Assembly (NCBI GenBank): GCA_003024785.1
Contig: PUQB01000335.1
Span: forward strand, 37,797 to 101,796
Reading direction: 5' to 3'
Length of the DNA: 64,000 nucleotides
Source of the DNA: Selaginella tamariscina
Lineage: Eukaryota; Streptophyta; Lycopodiopsida; Selaginellales; Selaginellaceae
Program-made: the position numbers and the translations under genes
Notes under the pieces: model-generated
Told to the model about the DNA's origin: nothing
Seen by the model: the letters and a program-made list of their open reading frames with translations, nothing else
Databases searched by the model: none
Part shown: positions 21,550 through 31,813 of the stretch, in pieces
Numbering within the stretch: position 1 is the stretch's first letter
How the letters are laid out: the number at the start of each line of letters is the position of its first letter

Positions 21550-22775
21550 CATGGTGGCAACTCAATACATCAATAGCCAAAGGCAAGAATGGATTTTGAC
21601 TATTACCTGTTAGACATATCCATTAAAATTTTCTAGTAAAGGAATCTTATAATATGCATCTTTTATTTTCAGCATGAATACAAGCTTTTATTTTCAGCAT
21701 GAATACAAGAGAACAAGCGTGGAAACTCTTTATTCTTTGCCGTAATTACCTTTCTCTCCCTTTCTTTAGCCATGTCATCTGAGACTTTCTTTTCATTTTC
21801 CTCCCAGTAAGAATGTCTTTTCTATGTAACCTTTTTTCCAAGCTACTTATGTCCTATACTCCTAACTTTCTACCTTTAACATTGTCCTCTCTTTATTCAT
21901 TGTGTGTCTTCACAACAACACATCTTGAGCATCATCCTAATATTTGGCCTCCTTACGATCCTTATACTTTTTGAAATCATCTTTATCCTTATCCAACTCT
22001 TGCTATACTATCGCAACTTGGAGATGAAGAGCCTATGTCTCCTTTCTGAGTTGCTCATTTTTCACTTGTAGACATTGGAACTCGTTGACTACGATGAAGA
22101 ATAATTGCAATTTGTTGACTATTATCTCGCGCTTGCATGAACCTTTGGAACAGAATCATCGGCTCTTATGATGTCTGAGTGGGCTTGACATCCACGACCA
22201 AATTAGGTGTTTGTGGCTTCACACGGCACTACACGCCTTTGCTAACTATGCCTTGAATTGCCTACCATCTTTGGTGCCATAACATTTTTCACAGCTTGCA
22301 CAATCAATTGCTGAATGTCAACTTTGTCCTTAATTATATACCTAGCATTCACCAAATAATTGAAGAGGTTCGCAGTTAGTTGTGTTGCATTCTGCATTTT
22401 GTTTCCTCTGCCCGCCATATGCTCCACAACCTTTGTTGAAGTTGTACAAGGATTTGCCCAAACCACATTTGAATTTTGTGGCTTGCATGTCCTTCTGTGC
22501 AATGCTCTACAATGCTTGAAGACCATATCTGCTTCCCTGTCATTGTCCGAATGCTACTATCGTTGCTCTCTCTCCTCAACTTGGAAATTAAAGACTTGCA
22601 TGTTTTCGATCCACCACCATAATATGCACCTCTACCATACATACTTGTATGTATTAAAAAAAAGGTGGCGAATTGAATTGGCACTGTGTGAACTCTTGCC
22701 ATGGGTTCGTTTGTGCTCAAACTTCTTGGAGCTAGATTGTAGGTTTTACCCTCCGTTGTTGGTATAACCGTCAAA
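21550..22775 (-). mobile_element. LTR-like segment plus decayed internal region, minus strand
   Basis: About 21,550-21,750 in reverse complement matches the LTR-like segment at 3.05-3.24 kb, with a local duplication of CTTTTATTTTCAGCATGAATACA. Beyond it, 22,774-22,242 has overlapping minus-strand frames with protein-like composition (for example QLTANLFNYLVNARYIIKDK) but no motif I can name. Likely gag or leader debris of an element related to the one at 1.9-4.4 kb, in opposite orientation. Confidence 0.4.
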
Positions 22776-23220
22776 TATGGAATATTTTAGAATGAATATG
22801 ATTTGGAACATTCTGCTTCCCCTCCAGCTGCTCAATCACATGTTTAACTACTCTTTCCTTACCTTGTCATGTGCCTTGCATACACCTCCTCCAATGGACC
22901 ATCACTAAAGACTATACCGTGGGTAATGGCTCGGTTAACTATAACAGTTCTAAAATGAATTCCCACTCTGTTTCCAACTCTTGTTGCTCCCCATCCACAT
23001 CCATCTTAGCCGCACAACTTTCCTATGTCACCTTAATCTTTTCTCCTATTCCACTTCCTTCGTTCTTTTCTCCTGTTTCTTCCTTCGGCTCATCCTCCTC
23101 ACCTTGGTCCTCTAGTGTAGTAACTTCTATGTGGTTGTCCTCATCCTCCCCAAGATCAATCGTTATCATCTTCTTTCAGAGTGTTGTGGGGTCCCAAAGG
23201 ACTTTGGCTTTGCTCTAGTT
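22776..23220. other. low-complexity spacer
   Basis: C/T-rich on the plus strand (TCCTCC runs, 22,980-23,160), so a Ser-rich plus-strand frame is open here, but no domain or splice context supports a gene. Confidence 0.5.
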
Positions 23221-23690
23221 CACACAATAAATTAGTTTGTTCTTGATTACAAAATAAATTTATCATGTGATGTTTTAAGTCATGGGGTGTTTTAACATAT
23301 CATTGTGTAATACTAAACCTGAATATGTCATGGTTAATACGGATTGCCAAGAACACAATGTAATATGCTCTTGTGGAGATTTTATGTGAGATAAATGAAT
23401 TAGTATAATAATAATAACAATTTTGAAGTTCATCTGTTTCATGCCACGTGGCAAATGGGTTACGGTCATGGAAGGGTCAATGTATATAAGCACATTCACA
23501 CGTCGGATGCCTATAAAGAGAAATTAAGGGCCAACATTTTCATTTGCGCAGCAAACTACACTCAGCAGCCTTTGTGGAGGACGACTGCGATGTCTACAGA
23601 TGAACTGACAAATTGAATGAGGAGATTTCTAGCCAGGAGAAGGTCGCTCGAGTGCTATTTCATGTATCATTGCTATTGCAACTCAGGTGT
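23220..23690 (+). promoter_or_regulatory. promoter-like module P4 and degenerate Fic1 exon 1 (cassette 2)
   Basis: Direct duplicate of module P2. It has GCCACGTGGC at about 23,444, TATAAAGAG at about 23,511 and the leader motif AACATTTTCATTTGCGCAGC at about 23,533. The ATG corresponding to the Fic1-A start is at about 23,599 but reaches TGA after seven more codons, because a CGA codon has become TGA. A second in-frame ATG follows at once and keeps RRFLARRRSLECYF. The donor context AACTCAG|GTGTGT at about 23,686 is intact. Confidence 0.55.
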
Positions 23691-24314
23691 GTGATTTTAT
23701 AGGATTTTCGTGTTTTCTTTTTTGATTTTTCGATTTTCATGATGATTCTACATTTGGGTTTTGTAATTTGTGAGTTTTCTTATGATTTTTCTCTGATTTT
23801 TACGTGATTCTATATTGGGTTTTGCAATATGTAAGTTTTTTTAATGAATTTTTCGATTTTCATGATAATTTTTCGGGTTTTTTAATTATTTTTTATTTAA
23901 TTTTACCAATAAAATCTAAAACCCAAATGCAAAATCATCACAAAAATCAGAAAATTTATAATTTTTTTAATATAATTAATATGATTTTAAATAAATTTCA
24001 TCTCTGGTTTCCTTCTTGTTCGTTCATATAAGATTTGTTCCGTGATTCTTGTGTGATTGTATATGTTCCCGCTTATAGGGATTTTTCTTGATTCTATGGC
24101 TTTTATTACTTGGTTCTTTGCAATCCCGCTGAAACTGAAATCGTCTACGCGATTTCTATTTCGTCATTGTATTTGTTTTTTCTTTTCTTTGTTTATTTTC
24201 TCTCGATTCATTAACTTGTTTCTATATATCAGAGAGAACGAGAAGAATATATAATATATGATACGATTATGTAGTTGTTGCATATTGTTAACAGAGACTA
24301 CTGAACCGAACTTT
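23691..24314 (+). other. leader intron of the cassette-2 Fic1 copy
   Basis: TTTTCTTATGATTTTC-type imperfect repeats (23,700-23,900) and AT-rich DNA, colinear with 10,275-10,560. The acceptor TTTTTTGCAG lies at its end. No coding signal. Confidence 0.55.
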
Positions 24315-24322
24315 TTTGCAGG

Positions 24323-24454
24323 CACTGATATATGCCGTAGCAAAAAAAAATGCTACGGATTAATAATTAAATTAGATTAATACTTAATAAATTAATAATT
24401 AAATTAGTAATAAAACATTTCCGTAACATTTTTCCATTACGGATTTAATCACTG
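24323..24454. mobile_element. 132-bp hAT-like MITE inserted on a splice acceptor
   Basis: The insert is flanked by an 8-bp direct repeat, TTTGCAGG (24315-24322 and 24455-24462). Its ends are short imperfect inverted repeats, CACTGAT on the left and CAGTGAT on the right in reverse complement, followed by related ...CCGTA blocks. Inside is a perfect 8-bp stem, CCGTAGCA/TGCTACGG, at 24335-24358. The related copy at 8.38 kb has TTTTTGCAGGTATG without the insert. An 8-bp target duplication is typical of hAT elements. Confidence 0.7.
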
Positions 24455-24530
24455 TTTGCAGGTATGTACGGAAGGTGGGACTCCATCATAAGCATGTCTA
24501 CACACCACAGATACTAATACTTAACCTTTC
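24455..24530 (+). pseudogene. Fic1 exon-2 remnant, cassette 2
   Basis: GGTATGTACGGAAGGTGGGA matches the second Fic1 exon seen near 8.39 kb. Then ACTCCATCATAAGCATGTCT and CACCACAGATACTAATA match 11,050-11,090. Homology stops near 24,520, and the rest of Fic1 resumes only at 28.24 kb. Confidence 0.55.
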
Positions 24531-25832
24531 CTGAGATTTGTGGTGTTTATCTGAAAGCTTAAACAATTACATTTTTATACTTAAAAAAAACTTCATACAC
24601 TTTAATATTAATATATTTTCAAAAAATACATAAAAGTTTATAATTAGTTTGTAATTTTTTTCAAAATTAAAAAGAAATATAAAATGTAGCCGATTATGAA
24701 CATTGGATTATATGCTTTACCAGCATGGGAATAGCTAGAACAAGGTACTTATAGTTCATAATTAATTCCAAAACATATATATCAAACAAAAGAAAATTAT
24801 AAAGTTATTAGCATGTGCTTATTTAATTTATTTATATACATTTTAGCCTTAGACTTTATTTCATTCTAATTAAAAATTATATATATTAAGTTAATTTTCA
24901 TTCCAATCAAGACAAATAAATAAATAGAAACAAGAATATTCTATTAATGTTTAATATTTGGATTTTAAATCATATTTTTACCCTTAAACAAGTTTTATAT
25001 TTGCACAAAACAAAACAATTTTAATTTTATCATACAATTAAAATTTTAACTTTAAATAAGTTTTTTTAATAAACTTTAATTATATTCAAATTTTAATATT
25101 TTATTAATGCTAAAATTAAAATTAAAATTATTTGTGTTTTGTGTAAATATAAATTCTTTAAGGATAAAAATGTGAATTTTAAAATTATAAAATTCAGGTA
25201 AAATTAATTTGAATAAGCTTTATCTTGTTAATTTAATAATTAAGATAATTTATTTTTAATTATAATGTAATGTAAAAATACTTACGTACGTATGGTAGGC
25301 ACGTGACCATTGTAGGATTAAGATTCTCACCAGGCCGCATGCACATCTTTGCTAGTATGGTGAGTTTTCCAAGTTAGTAAAATATCTAACGAATATTTTA
25401 TTAATTTATGTCTCTGGCTAGTGACCTGGAATTTGGATGGTGTAATCTAACGGCATTTCAATTTATATCAAAGTATATATTAAATATATATGGTGGATTT
25501 AAATTTAACACTAATTTTCAATTGTTATTGTTCTTGTCACAAAATATAATGTATAAGAAGTTTAATAAAAATTTATGAATTATATATATTCACTTAAAGA
25601 AAAAATAATAAAATTTATAAATGATTAATAACAGTGATCATCCCAACAATGAATTTATAAAATCATTTTTTTAAAGAGAAGAATAAGAAAAATCAAATGA
25701 TACATTGTTACATGTATTATATATATTATTTTTAAATTCACAGTTGACATGGATTGTATTGGTATGCACCAGAAGTTTTGCATGTGTTTACAAAGTTAGA
25801 ACCAAAATACTATGTAAACTATGATACATGAC
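24531..25832. other. AT-rich spacer, nothing recognised
   Basis: Long A/T runs and ATTTTAAAT-like palindromes, with no supported gene or element. It forms part of the 3.7-kb interruption of cassette 2 together with the F-box gene. Confidence 0.55.
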
Positions 25833-27230
25833 TTAATAACTATCCTTCCCTAAAATGCAGTCCACCTCCTCTGATACCTTGTCCGCAGCTTCTTCTTCCT
25901 CTCCAGGAGTTCTTCCCGTCTCTTGCGCTTGTGCGACTCTTGTACAGGGTCTGGCTGTTTCACTGGTACCGATTGTAATATCTTGTGTTCTCCAACTTGC
26001 ATACAAGGGCGCACGATTGTTCGCATGGATAGCCTTCTGCACTCGGAGTTAACACATGAATACAACCGTCTGAGCTCAAAATCATACACAATGTCGGGAA
26101 GGTGTGTTCTCGAGTAAAAGTTTATGGCAATACAGCCTCCAGACACAAAAGCATTGATGTCATATACGTCGCAGTTGTGTCTTCCCATTTCTATATTCAA
26201 CAATTGCACTGGTGTAAAGCCAACCTCAAGAATCCATACAGAGAGGTCCCCTTGCACATAACACCCTTGTGCAACCACAGTCACAACCAAGAGCTTGGTA
26301 TCCCCGTATTTTTTCACCTTGAGCACGTAATAGCGCACTTCTAACTTTTCTAGCTTTGGAAGTAAACCGTAAAACGCATATTCCCTCCAATGATCCTCTT
26401 CAATGTCATAGGTAGCAACTCTCTGTGTTTTCTTGTTAAGAATCACAAACTCACCGAGCTCGAACGGTGTACAAGGATGCTGTACATTCGTCCCAAGCAG
26501 ATACTCCTGCCTTCCCTCCACGAATTTGTGCGGGAATCGTACACCTCAACAAGATCCAAGTACACATCCGGCTTACGTTTACTCAGAGTGTCCCGGTGCA
26601 CAGCAATCGCGTAGAAGCCCTCAGCATGCTCTTCCACACATAAGGGCTCATCATCCATTCCATACTTAACCAAGTCTTCCCCCAAATCAATGTAATCTGG
26701 TTGGAGAAGTGTCCAGCTGGAGTCGACAGAACAATCTTCTTTCCCAGGTAAAGTGAAACATCAATAATCCGGATGAAGTCCCACTCACATCATAAAGAGG
26801 ATTGAGAAAGAAATCATCCAGAGACAATTTTACCATGTCATGGTTTTGCTGCCCTGTGGAACATAGTGGCTATGCCAGTTATCATAGTTGAAACCCTGAT
26901 CCTGAATGCTCAACAGCACTACAGTTATCCTTCTCAAGTAACTCATCAATGGAGCAATTATTCCCAACTAGACAGTATTCTTTACATCGCCACGCCCATA
27001 AGCCAGCATGCGGAAATGCAATCCGGACAAACGTACATAATCCATGGGTCTGCTTTTTTATGCTTTGCAATGTCCATAATCATTTCACTGTGGTACCATG
27101 TTTTGCACGTAGCACGCACCCTGCAGAGATCACTCAATTGCAGACGGGGGAAGACCAAATACCACACTGCATCCTCTGTTTCAATCCCATTATTCCAACC
27201 CTGATCCTTCCATCTTTCGATCCATTATAA
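25833..27230 (-). pseudogene. F-box protein gene, frameshifted
   Basis: F-box proteins are substrate receptors of SCF ubiquitin ligases. Near the N-terminus (about 27,175-27,060) the frame reads VFPRLQLSDLCRVRATCKTW, the F-box pattern LPxxLxxRxxxxVCKxW. Downstream come 26685-26443 (VYDSRTNSWREGRSI, a kelch-like ending pattern) and 26521-25850 (223 codons, including ATYDIEEDHWREY, also kelch-like). The last part ends in a Lys/Arg-rich tail, RKRREELLERKKKLRTR. The three parts are in different frames with no convincing introns between them, so the gene looks like a pseudogene with two or more frameshifts. It is unrelated to the Fic cassette and sits in its interruption. Confidence 0.6.
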
Positions 27231-28235
27231 CGCGTGCCCTAAAAGGTTTACTTTTAAATTAGATTTAGTCATAATGTATAATGTTACTCATAATAACACA
27301 GGTGCTGTTACTGATTATATTAAGCAAACAGACGACGGTAATATGCTAATTATAGATTGTGATATTTTAATGATTATCGTAATTTAATAATAATTATCAT
27401 AATTTAAGACATAATCAGTTTTATGCATCAATTATCTGTGGCGCTCTACATTACTAGTCGTATAAAAAAATTATCTATCGAGACTACCAATCCGATAATT
27501 ATATCATGGATGATACATGTATTATATTCTTAAATATAAAATTCACTAGTTATTATTTAATGAAATTTATTTCTTTAATGTTTTTTACAAATATATAATT
27601 AATTTTATTAGATATATGTATATACATATATACATCATATCTTTTGTAGTATATATACTAAAATCATATTTTACTTCATCAAACAATATAAGCATTAAAC
27701 TGTTAATTTTTTTTCAAAAAGTTACATTTAAATCATAGTTTTCTGAGTAACATTTATTAATTTTTAAAATTCAGGTTAAGAGCCGATGTGTTAACCAATG
27801 CGGGTGCTTTCTATACACTCAAATTACATACACACTCGAGCACACCTGATGTGTATATATATTAAGAAAATAAAGTGAAGAAAATGAGACATTCAGAAAC
27901 CACACCAGATTGATTATTCAATTAAATCTATTAAGTATACTTTGTTTTTAATACATTATTAAGTATTTGCATCACATAACATTTGACTCAATTTGTAACA
28001 ATATAAAATATCTATATGGGTGCATATATATATATATATATATATATAATGCATAATGTCAGGTTAGAGCCGTGGAGATTGAACGAGTGTTCTTGAAACT
28101 GCGGCAATTGCATTGCCTGTAAAGGCGTGGACCAGATTGCAGTTGTACTTAAGTGAGCAGCCAGTGGGGACTCAAATATGCTTAAGTGTCTACAATCTAA
28201 AGAATTAACGAACAGTTAAGCATATTAACTTAAAA
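27231..28235. other. AT-rich spacer with (TA)n
   Basis: Featureless apart from an (AT)n microsatellite at about 28,024-28,049. No coding or repeat homology to other parts of the window was seen. Confidence 0.55.
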
Positions 28236-28238
28236 GAA

Positions 28239-28690
28239 TGCTGCTCTCAGGTCTAAGAAGCGTTGAAGATGTGGCCTTGGTCATGAACTACATTGACCGA
28301 GTTGCTACTGAAGAGGAGAGAATCAAGTGTGAGAATGGACGAAAAGAAACGTGCGGCAGTAGAAGATTTTTACCGAGCTTATATGGAGATGAACACATGG
28401 GCACCTCAGGTGTGTGTGCGTGTGTGTGTGTGTGACTTAAACAATGTGTTTTCAGCTCGAAGCTGAGAGGATAACGAAGTTACATGGTATCGTGATGGGC
28501 AGACAAGAGATACATGAAGCTGGCCAGTTTCGAACCGGTTACGTTTCCGTTGGTGGAGAGGATCAGAGCTTGTAGAAGGACCTGATATGGGATACGAATG
28601 GATCACTAGTTCAAGCTTCCAGTGTTGAGAATCATATACAGACTGCATCGGATTTCTTTTTCAGAGATCAACGTATATATGCTTCATACA
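28239..28690 (+). pseudogene. Fic1-B: truncated Fic gene lacking the catalytic exon
   Basis: Begins at the acceptor CTCTCAG before GTCTAAGAAGCGTTGAAG. It keeps the exon with EDVALVMNYID and, downstream, bases missing from Fic1-A (around GAAACGTGCGGCAGTAGAAG). The TG-rich intron (donor 28410, TGTGTGTGCG) has its acceptor TTTTCAG intact. The next exon carries LHGIVMGRQEI and GQFRTGYVSVG. Part of the exon after GTTGGTGGAGAGGAT is deleted, the following donor GT is lost (TTTCAGAGATC), and the HPF exon and C-terminus found in Fic1-A are absent. It therefore cannot encode an active Fic enzyme. Confidence 0.7.
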
Positions 28691-28941
28691 TATCTTCTCT
28701 AATCTCACATTAATAACAAACTGGTGTATGGTTTCAGTGTTAGTGTCGCTCTTTCTATTAAGTTTTATTTGTTTCAATATTCATTAGATCACTAATGTGT
28801 TTAATCTAACTAAATATTCTTCTGTTTTTTGAACTAGTATATATAAGAGACTGGTGTTCTCTATGCGCACACACTTCTTCTATTCATCATATATATTAGA
28901 GTCTGAGACTATATTTAATATTTTCTGTTGTAGAAACGTGT

Positions 28942-29965
28942 TCATGAAAGTCTTCTGAGCTTGCAAGGGGGCTCAGTAGAAACTTGTTTAGATTCTAGCT
29001 GCTGAAAGAATCTCTTCCACCCAACATAAACCCCCTCTATCACAAGTGCAGTAAGATCTGTGGGCGCACCCAATTCACATGTGCTGGATTCTTCTGTAAA
29101 TACAAACCTCCCATTCTCAACCGCCACATCTTTCTTCGACTGCACCGACTGAAAGCAGTCGTAGTAGTAGACCGGAGCCACAAACGGAGGAAAGCCCATA
29201 GTCAGCATCTCGATCGACTAGAAAAACATTAGGAAATGGCATAACACTCCTGAGTAGATAAGCCAGCAAGATCCGACCGCTGCGGCCGTTCCCGTCCAAG
29301 AAAGGATGTATGTTTTCAAACTCAAAGAAACATCCTCCCAGCTTTAAGAGCGCTTCAGTTCTAGACTTGAGATCCTTGTAAGATTGGACGTCGGAAACAA
29401 GTGAGGTGATCTTCTGAAGAAGCTTTTCAAGAGCACTCCGGACCTTAGTCGGCCACATGAAGACATGAATGCCGTCTTCGGTGTTCACATAAGCAACCTC
29501 ATCTTCTTTGCTTCGGATCCGGCCTGCAATCTCTTTCTGTGTGGAGCCGAGTAGAAGCTCATGTGATTTCTCAAGCTCTTCTATGCATAGCTTGGGTTTT
29601 AAAGTCCACCAGTGCCTAAGTGCCCTGTACAAGCAGCATAAACTCTCTAGCCTATGGTCTTCCTGCGGAGTGTATTCCTCCGACTCCGCAAGCTTTAGGG
29701 CCCCCTTTGAGATTGCTTCCTGTGTTTCTGGATATGTGTCAAAACCCTCTTTCTCGATCTTGTTTACCTGGAACAGAAATTCTGCAAGTGCTTGCTCTGA
29801 GTATACCCATGATTTGCTCTCCTCGGGCAAATTCTCGAACCTTTTGTAATATTCAACAATCTGTTCTATCATTGTGCTTGTTTTAAGAGACGTTCTTCTC
29901 CAATCCGGCTTCTCAGTGGGAACGAAATCCAAGCACTCCATACTACTGTAAAGTCCTTCAATCAC
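28942..29965 (-). CDS. Fic2-B: Fic-domain protein, best-preserved copy, one frameshift near the 3' end
   Basis: The frame is open from ATG 29965 (alternative ATG 29941) for about 258 codons, then one extra A near 29,187 shifts it; the next frame continues to a stop at 28942 (about 341 aa in all). The N-terminal half is helical (TSTMIEQIVEYYKRFENLPE). The Fic core follows: IEELEKSHELLLGSTQKE, then GRIRSKEDEVAYVNTEDG, where a substrate-binding flap is expected. The motif HPFLDGNGRSGR at 29273-29308 has catalytic His, metal-binding Asp and phosphate-binding Gly/Arg. STMIEQ could be a changed form of the inhibitory [S/T]xxxE[G/N] motif of class II Fic proteins. No signal peptide or membrane segment is seen. 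No intron lies in the coding part, unlike Fic1. Expected activity is AMP transfer to a protein hydroxyl. The frameshift may be real or a sequence error. Confidence 0.7.
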
Positions 29966-30048
29966 GCCCTAATATCTACCCTGTAAATCTGCCCTAATCA
30001 CGCCCTAATTTCTACCCTGCAGAAATTAAAGGCATTAAAAAGGTACTA
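29966..30048 (-). other. Fic2-B leader fragment with CCCTAA-type repeats
   Basis: Corresponds to 13,317-13,460 in cassette 1, including ACGCCCTAATTTCTACCCTG units. It ends in the Harbinger target site TACTA (30044-30048). Confidence 0.55.
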
Positions 30049-30064
30049 GGGGCCTCCGCACCTG
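30049..30064 (+). repeat. Harbinger left terminal inverted repeat
   Basis: GGGGCCTCCGCACCTG, preceded by TACTA. It matches the right end exactly in reverse complement. Confidence 0.9.
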
Positions 30065-30292
30065 TCTCTTGCTTAAAAGTCTCTTTTAAGCATTTAAAAG
30101 AAATATCTTAAAACCCAAACCGCACTACCTTTTAATACGATCTTTAAGGTTAAGGAATATTCGCTTAAAAGGATTGTAAAAGAGCCTTAAAAGTAACGCT
30201 TCTGCACATATCCTTTTAGCAGTTTCTGTTTATCATTTCAAACGTAGAATTTAAATTCAAATTTTTGAATCTCAGATAATGTGAGCTTCAGC

Positions 30293-31503
30293 TCAATCTT
30301 CATTGTGGAATGAAATCCACTGAGCAATAACATGACGAATTTCAATCCCGTCCTCAGTCGCATTTAGCGCGCCTCGATATTCTTCCTCCTGAGCTTCAGT
30401 GTTATCTTCAGCATTGCCTTCCATCCTATGACGTTCATCAAGCAATGCCTCCACATTCGTATCCTTCAAATCAATGAACAAATTATGCAAGATGCAACAA
30501 CTCGCCCATATGTTTGGCATGTTTTCCACTGCCATCCATTGTCGCTGGTCCAAAAACCTGAACTTTTGTTTCAGTAGCCCGAAGGCATCCTCCACAACCA
30601 CTCGAGCTTTTGTATGTTGCTTGTTGAAATTCCTTGTAATAACATTGTCAGCTTGGCCAAGCCCCACTACAAAATAGTTGAGCGATTTAATCAAAGGATT
30701 TAAAATCAATTTATTACCTTTATATGGAGTGAGGATCCAAGGGAGCAATTGATACCCCTTATCACCTACCATATATGGTTTCACCTTTTGGCCTAGAAGA
30801 TATATCTCTGGTTGCTGAAGAACTTGTTCTTGTTCTATCATTTGATTTAAAGGGCTGTTCCTATAGACTCTCATGTCGTGAACACTACCTGAAACATCAA
30901 CATTAAACATTTCAATTCAATATAACTACTGAAAGAAATACCTGGCCAGCCTACATATATGCTAATGAATCTCTTCTTGGCATCCACTACAGCTTGCATG
31001 ACGACTGAGTAGTCCTGTTTCCTATCGCTGTAATCCTGGCCGCTACCTTCTGGTTGCACGATTAGAAAGTGGGTGCAATCGATAGCACCCACAACATTTG
31101 GCAAAGTTGTCTTTGTCACCCTCCGGAACTCTTCTGCTGCTTGCCATACCTCCTCTGTTGTTGATGGGAGCTTCAGCATGTGCCCAAACACTTGAGTGAT
31201 AGCTGCACAAGTGTCCAAGAGAATCTCTTGGAAAGTCGACTTCCCTATCGCATATAGCTCAGTGATAGTTTTAGTGTCAGAATTATGGATGAGTTTGTGC
31301 AGGGTGGCAGCTAGCCGAACTTGAACGAGAATTGCAGCCCTATAGCGCGTGTTTTGACGTTGAATCACTGGGGCCAATTGCCTACATAGGTGAATAAACG
31401 TGTCCTTTGACATCATCAACAACTCGTACCATCGAGGATCGTCATAGAAGTTACACATGTAAATATCAAACCATGTAACACTCCTTGGCTTCACCCACCA
31501 CAA
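30293..31503 (-). CDS. Harbinger DDE transposase (two exons)
   Basis: Cuts and joins the element's ends during transposition. Exon 1 spans 31503-30942, the intron 30941-30889 (53 nt, GTATTTC...TTTCAG), and exon 2 30888-30293. The join gives GWPGSVHDMRV, a landmark of the DDE_Tnp_4 family. Catalytic acids fit D in VVGAIDCTHFLI, D in SVHDMRV and E in VVVEDAFGLLKQKFRFL. The N-terminal part includes RWYELLMMSKDTFIHLCRQL, expected for this family. Upstream, a frame at 31730-31491 (AEAVIWSLAVEGEDDIDEDM) may be the true N-terminus but sits in another frame, so a shift or intron near 31,500 is likely. From the shown start about 386 residues, near the family norm. Confidence 0.85.
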
Positions 31504-31730
31504 ACCTTCATCATCGTTCTAGTCGAAGTTGCTGCAAGCTGTACCAGTATGTTGTCATGTTGTGGCATGTCCTCATCAATGTCGTCTTCACCTTCAACAG
31601 CTAAACTCCAGATCACAGCTTCAGCTCTCTGGACCACAAGAGCTTGAGCCCTCATAAAGTCCTGAAGTTGTTGAAAAAGTTGAACTCCAAACATCAAAAG
31701 GGAGATGAGCATCAACTTTAGTTGCTGCAT

Positions 31731-31813
31731 GCATAGTATAATATATCTATATATAAAATAAATAAATAATGTGCAATAATATTCTTAAAATAACGTGCAA
31801 TTATCTTAAAACA
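31731..31813. other. gap between the Harbinger genes
   Basis: Short AT-rich interval with TATATCTATATATAAAATAAATAAATAA between the companion gene's 3' end and the transposase gene's 5' region. Both genes run in the same direction. Confidence 0.5.

Noticed and set aside
22871..23218. 115-codon Ser-rich plus-strand frame
   Set aside because: Low-complexity TCC/TCT-rich DNA, no domain, no promoter and no paralogue.
29508..29886. Plus-strand frames antisense to Fic2-B
   Set aside because: The minus-strand frame has the full Fic core and motif; the plus-strand frames have no domain and are shadows.
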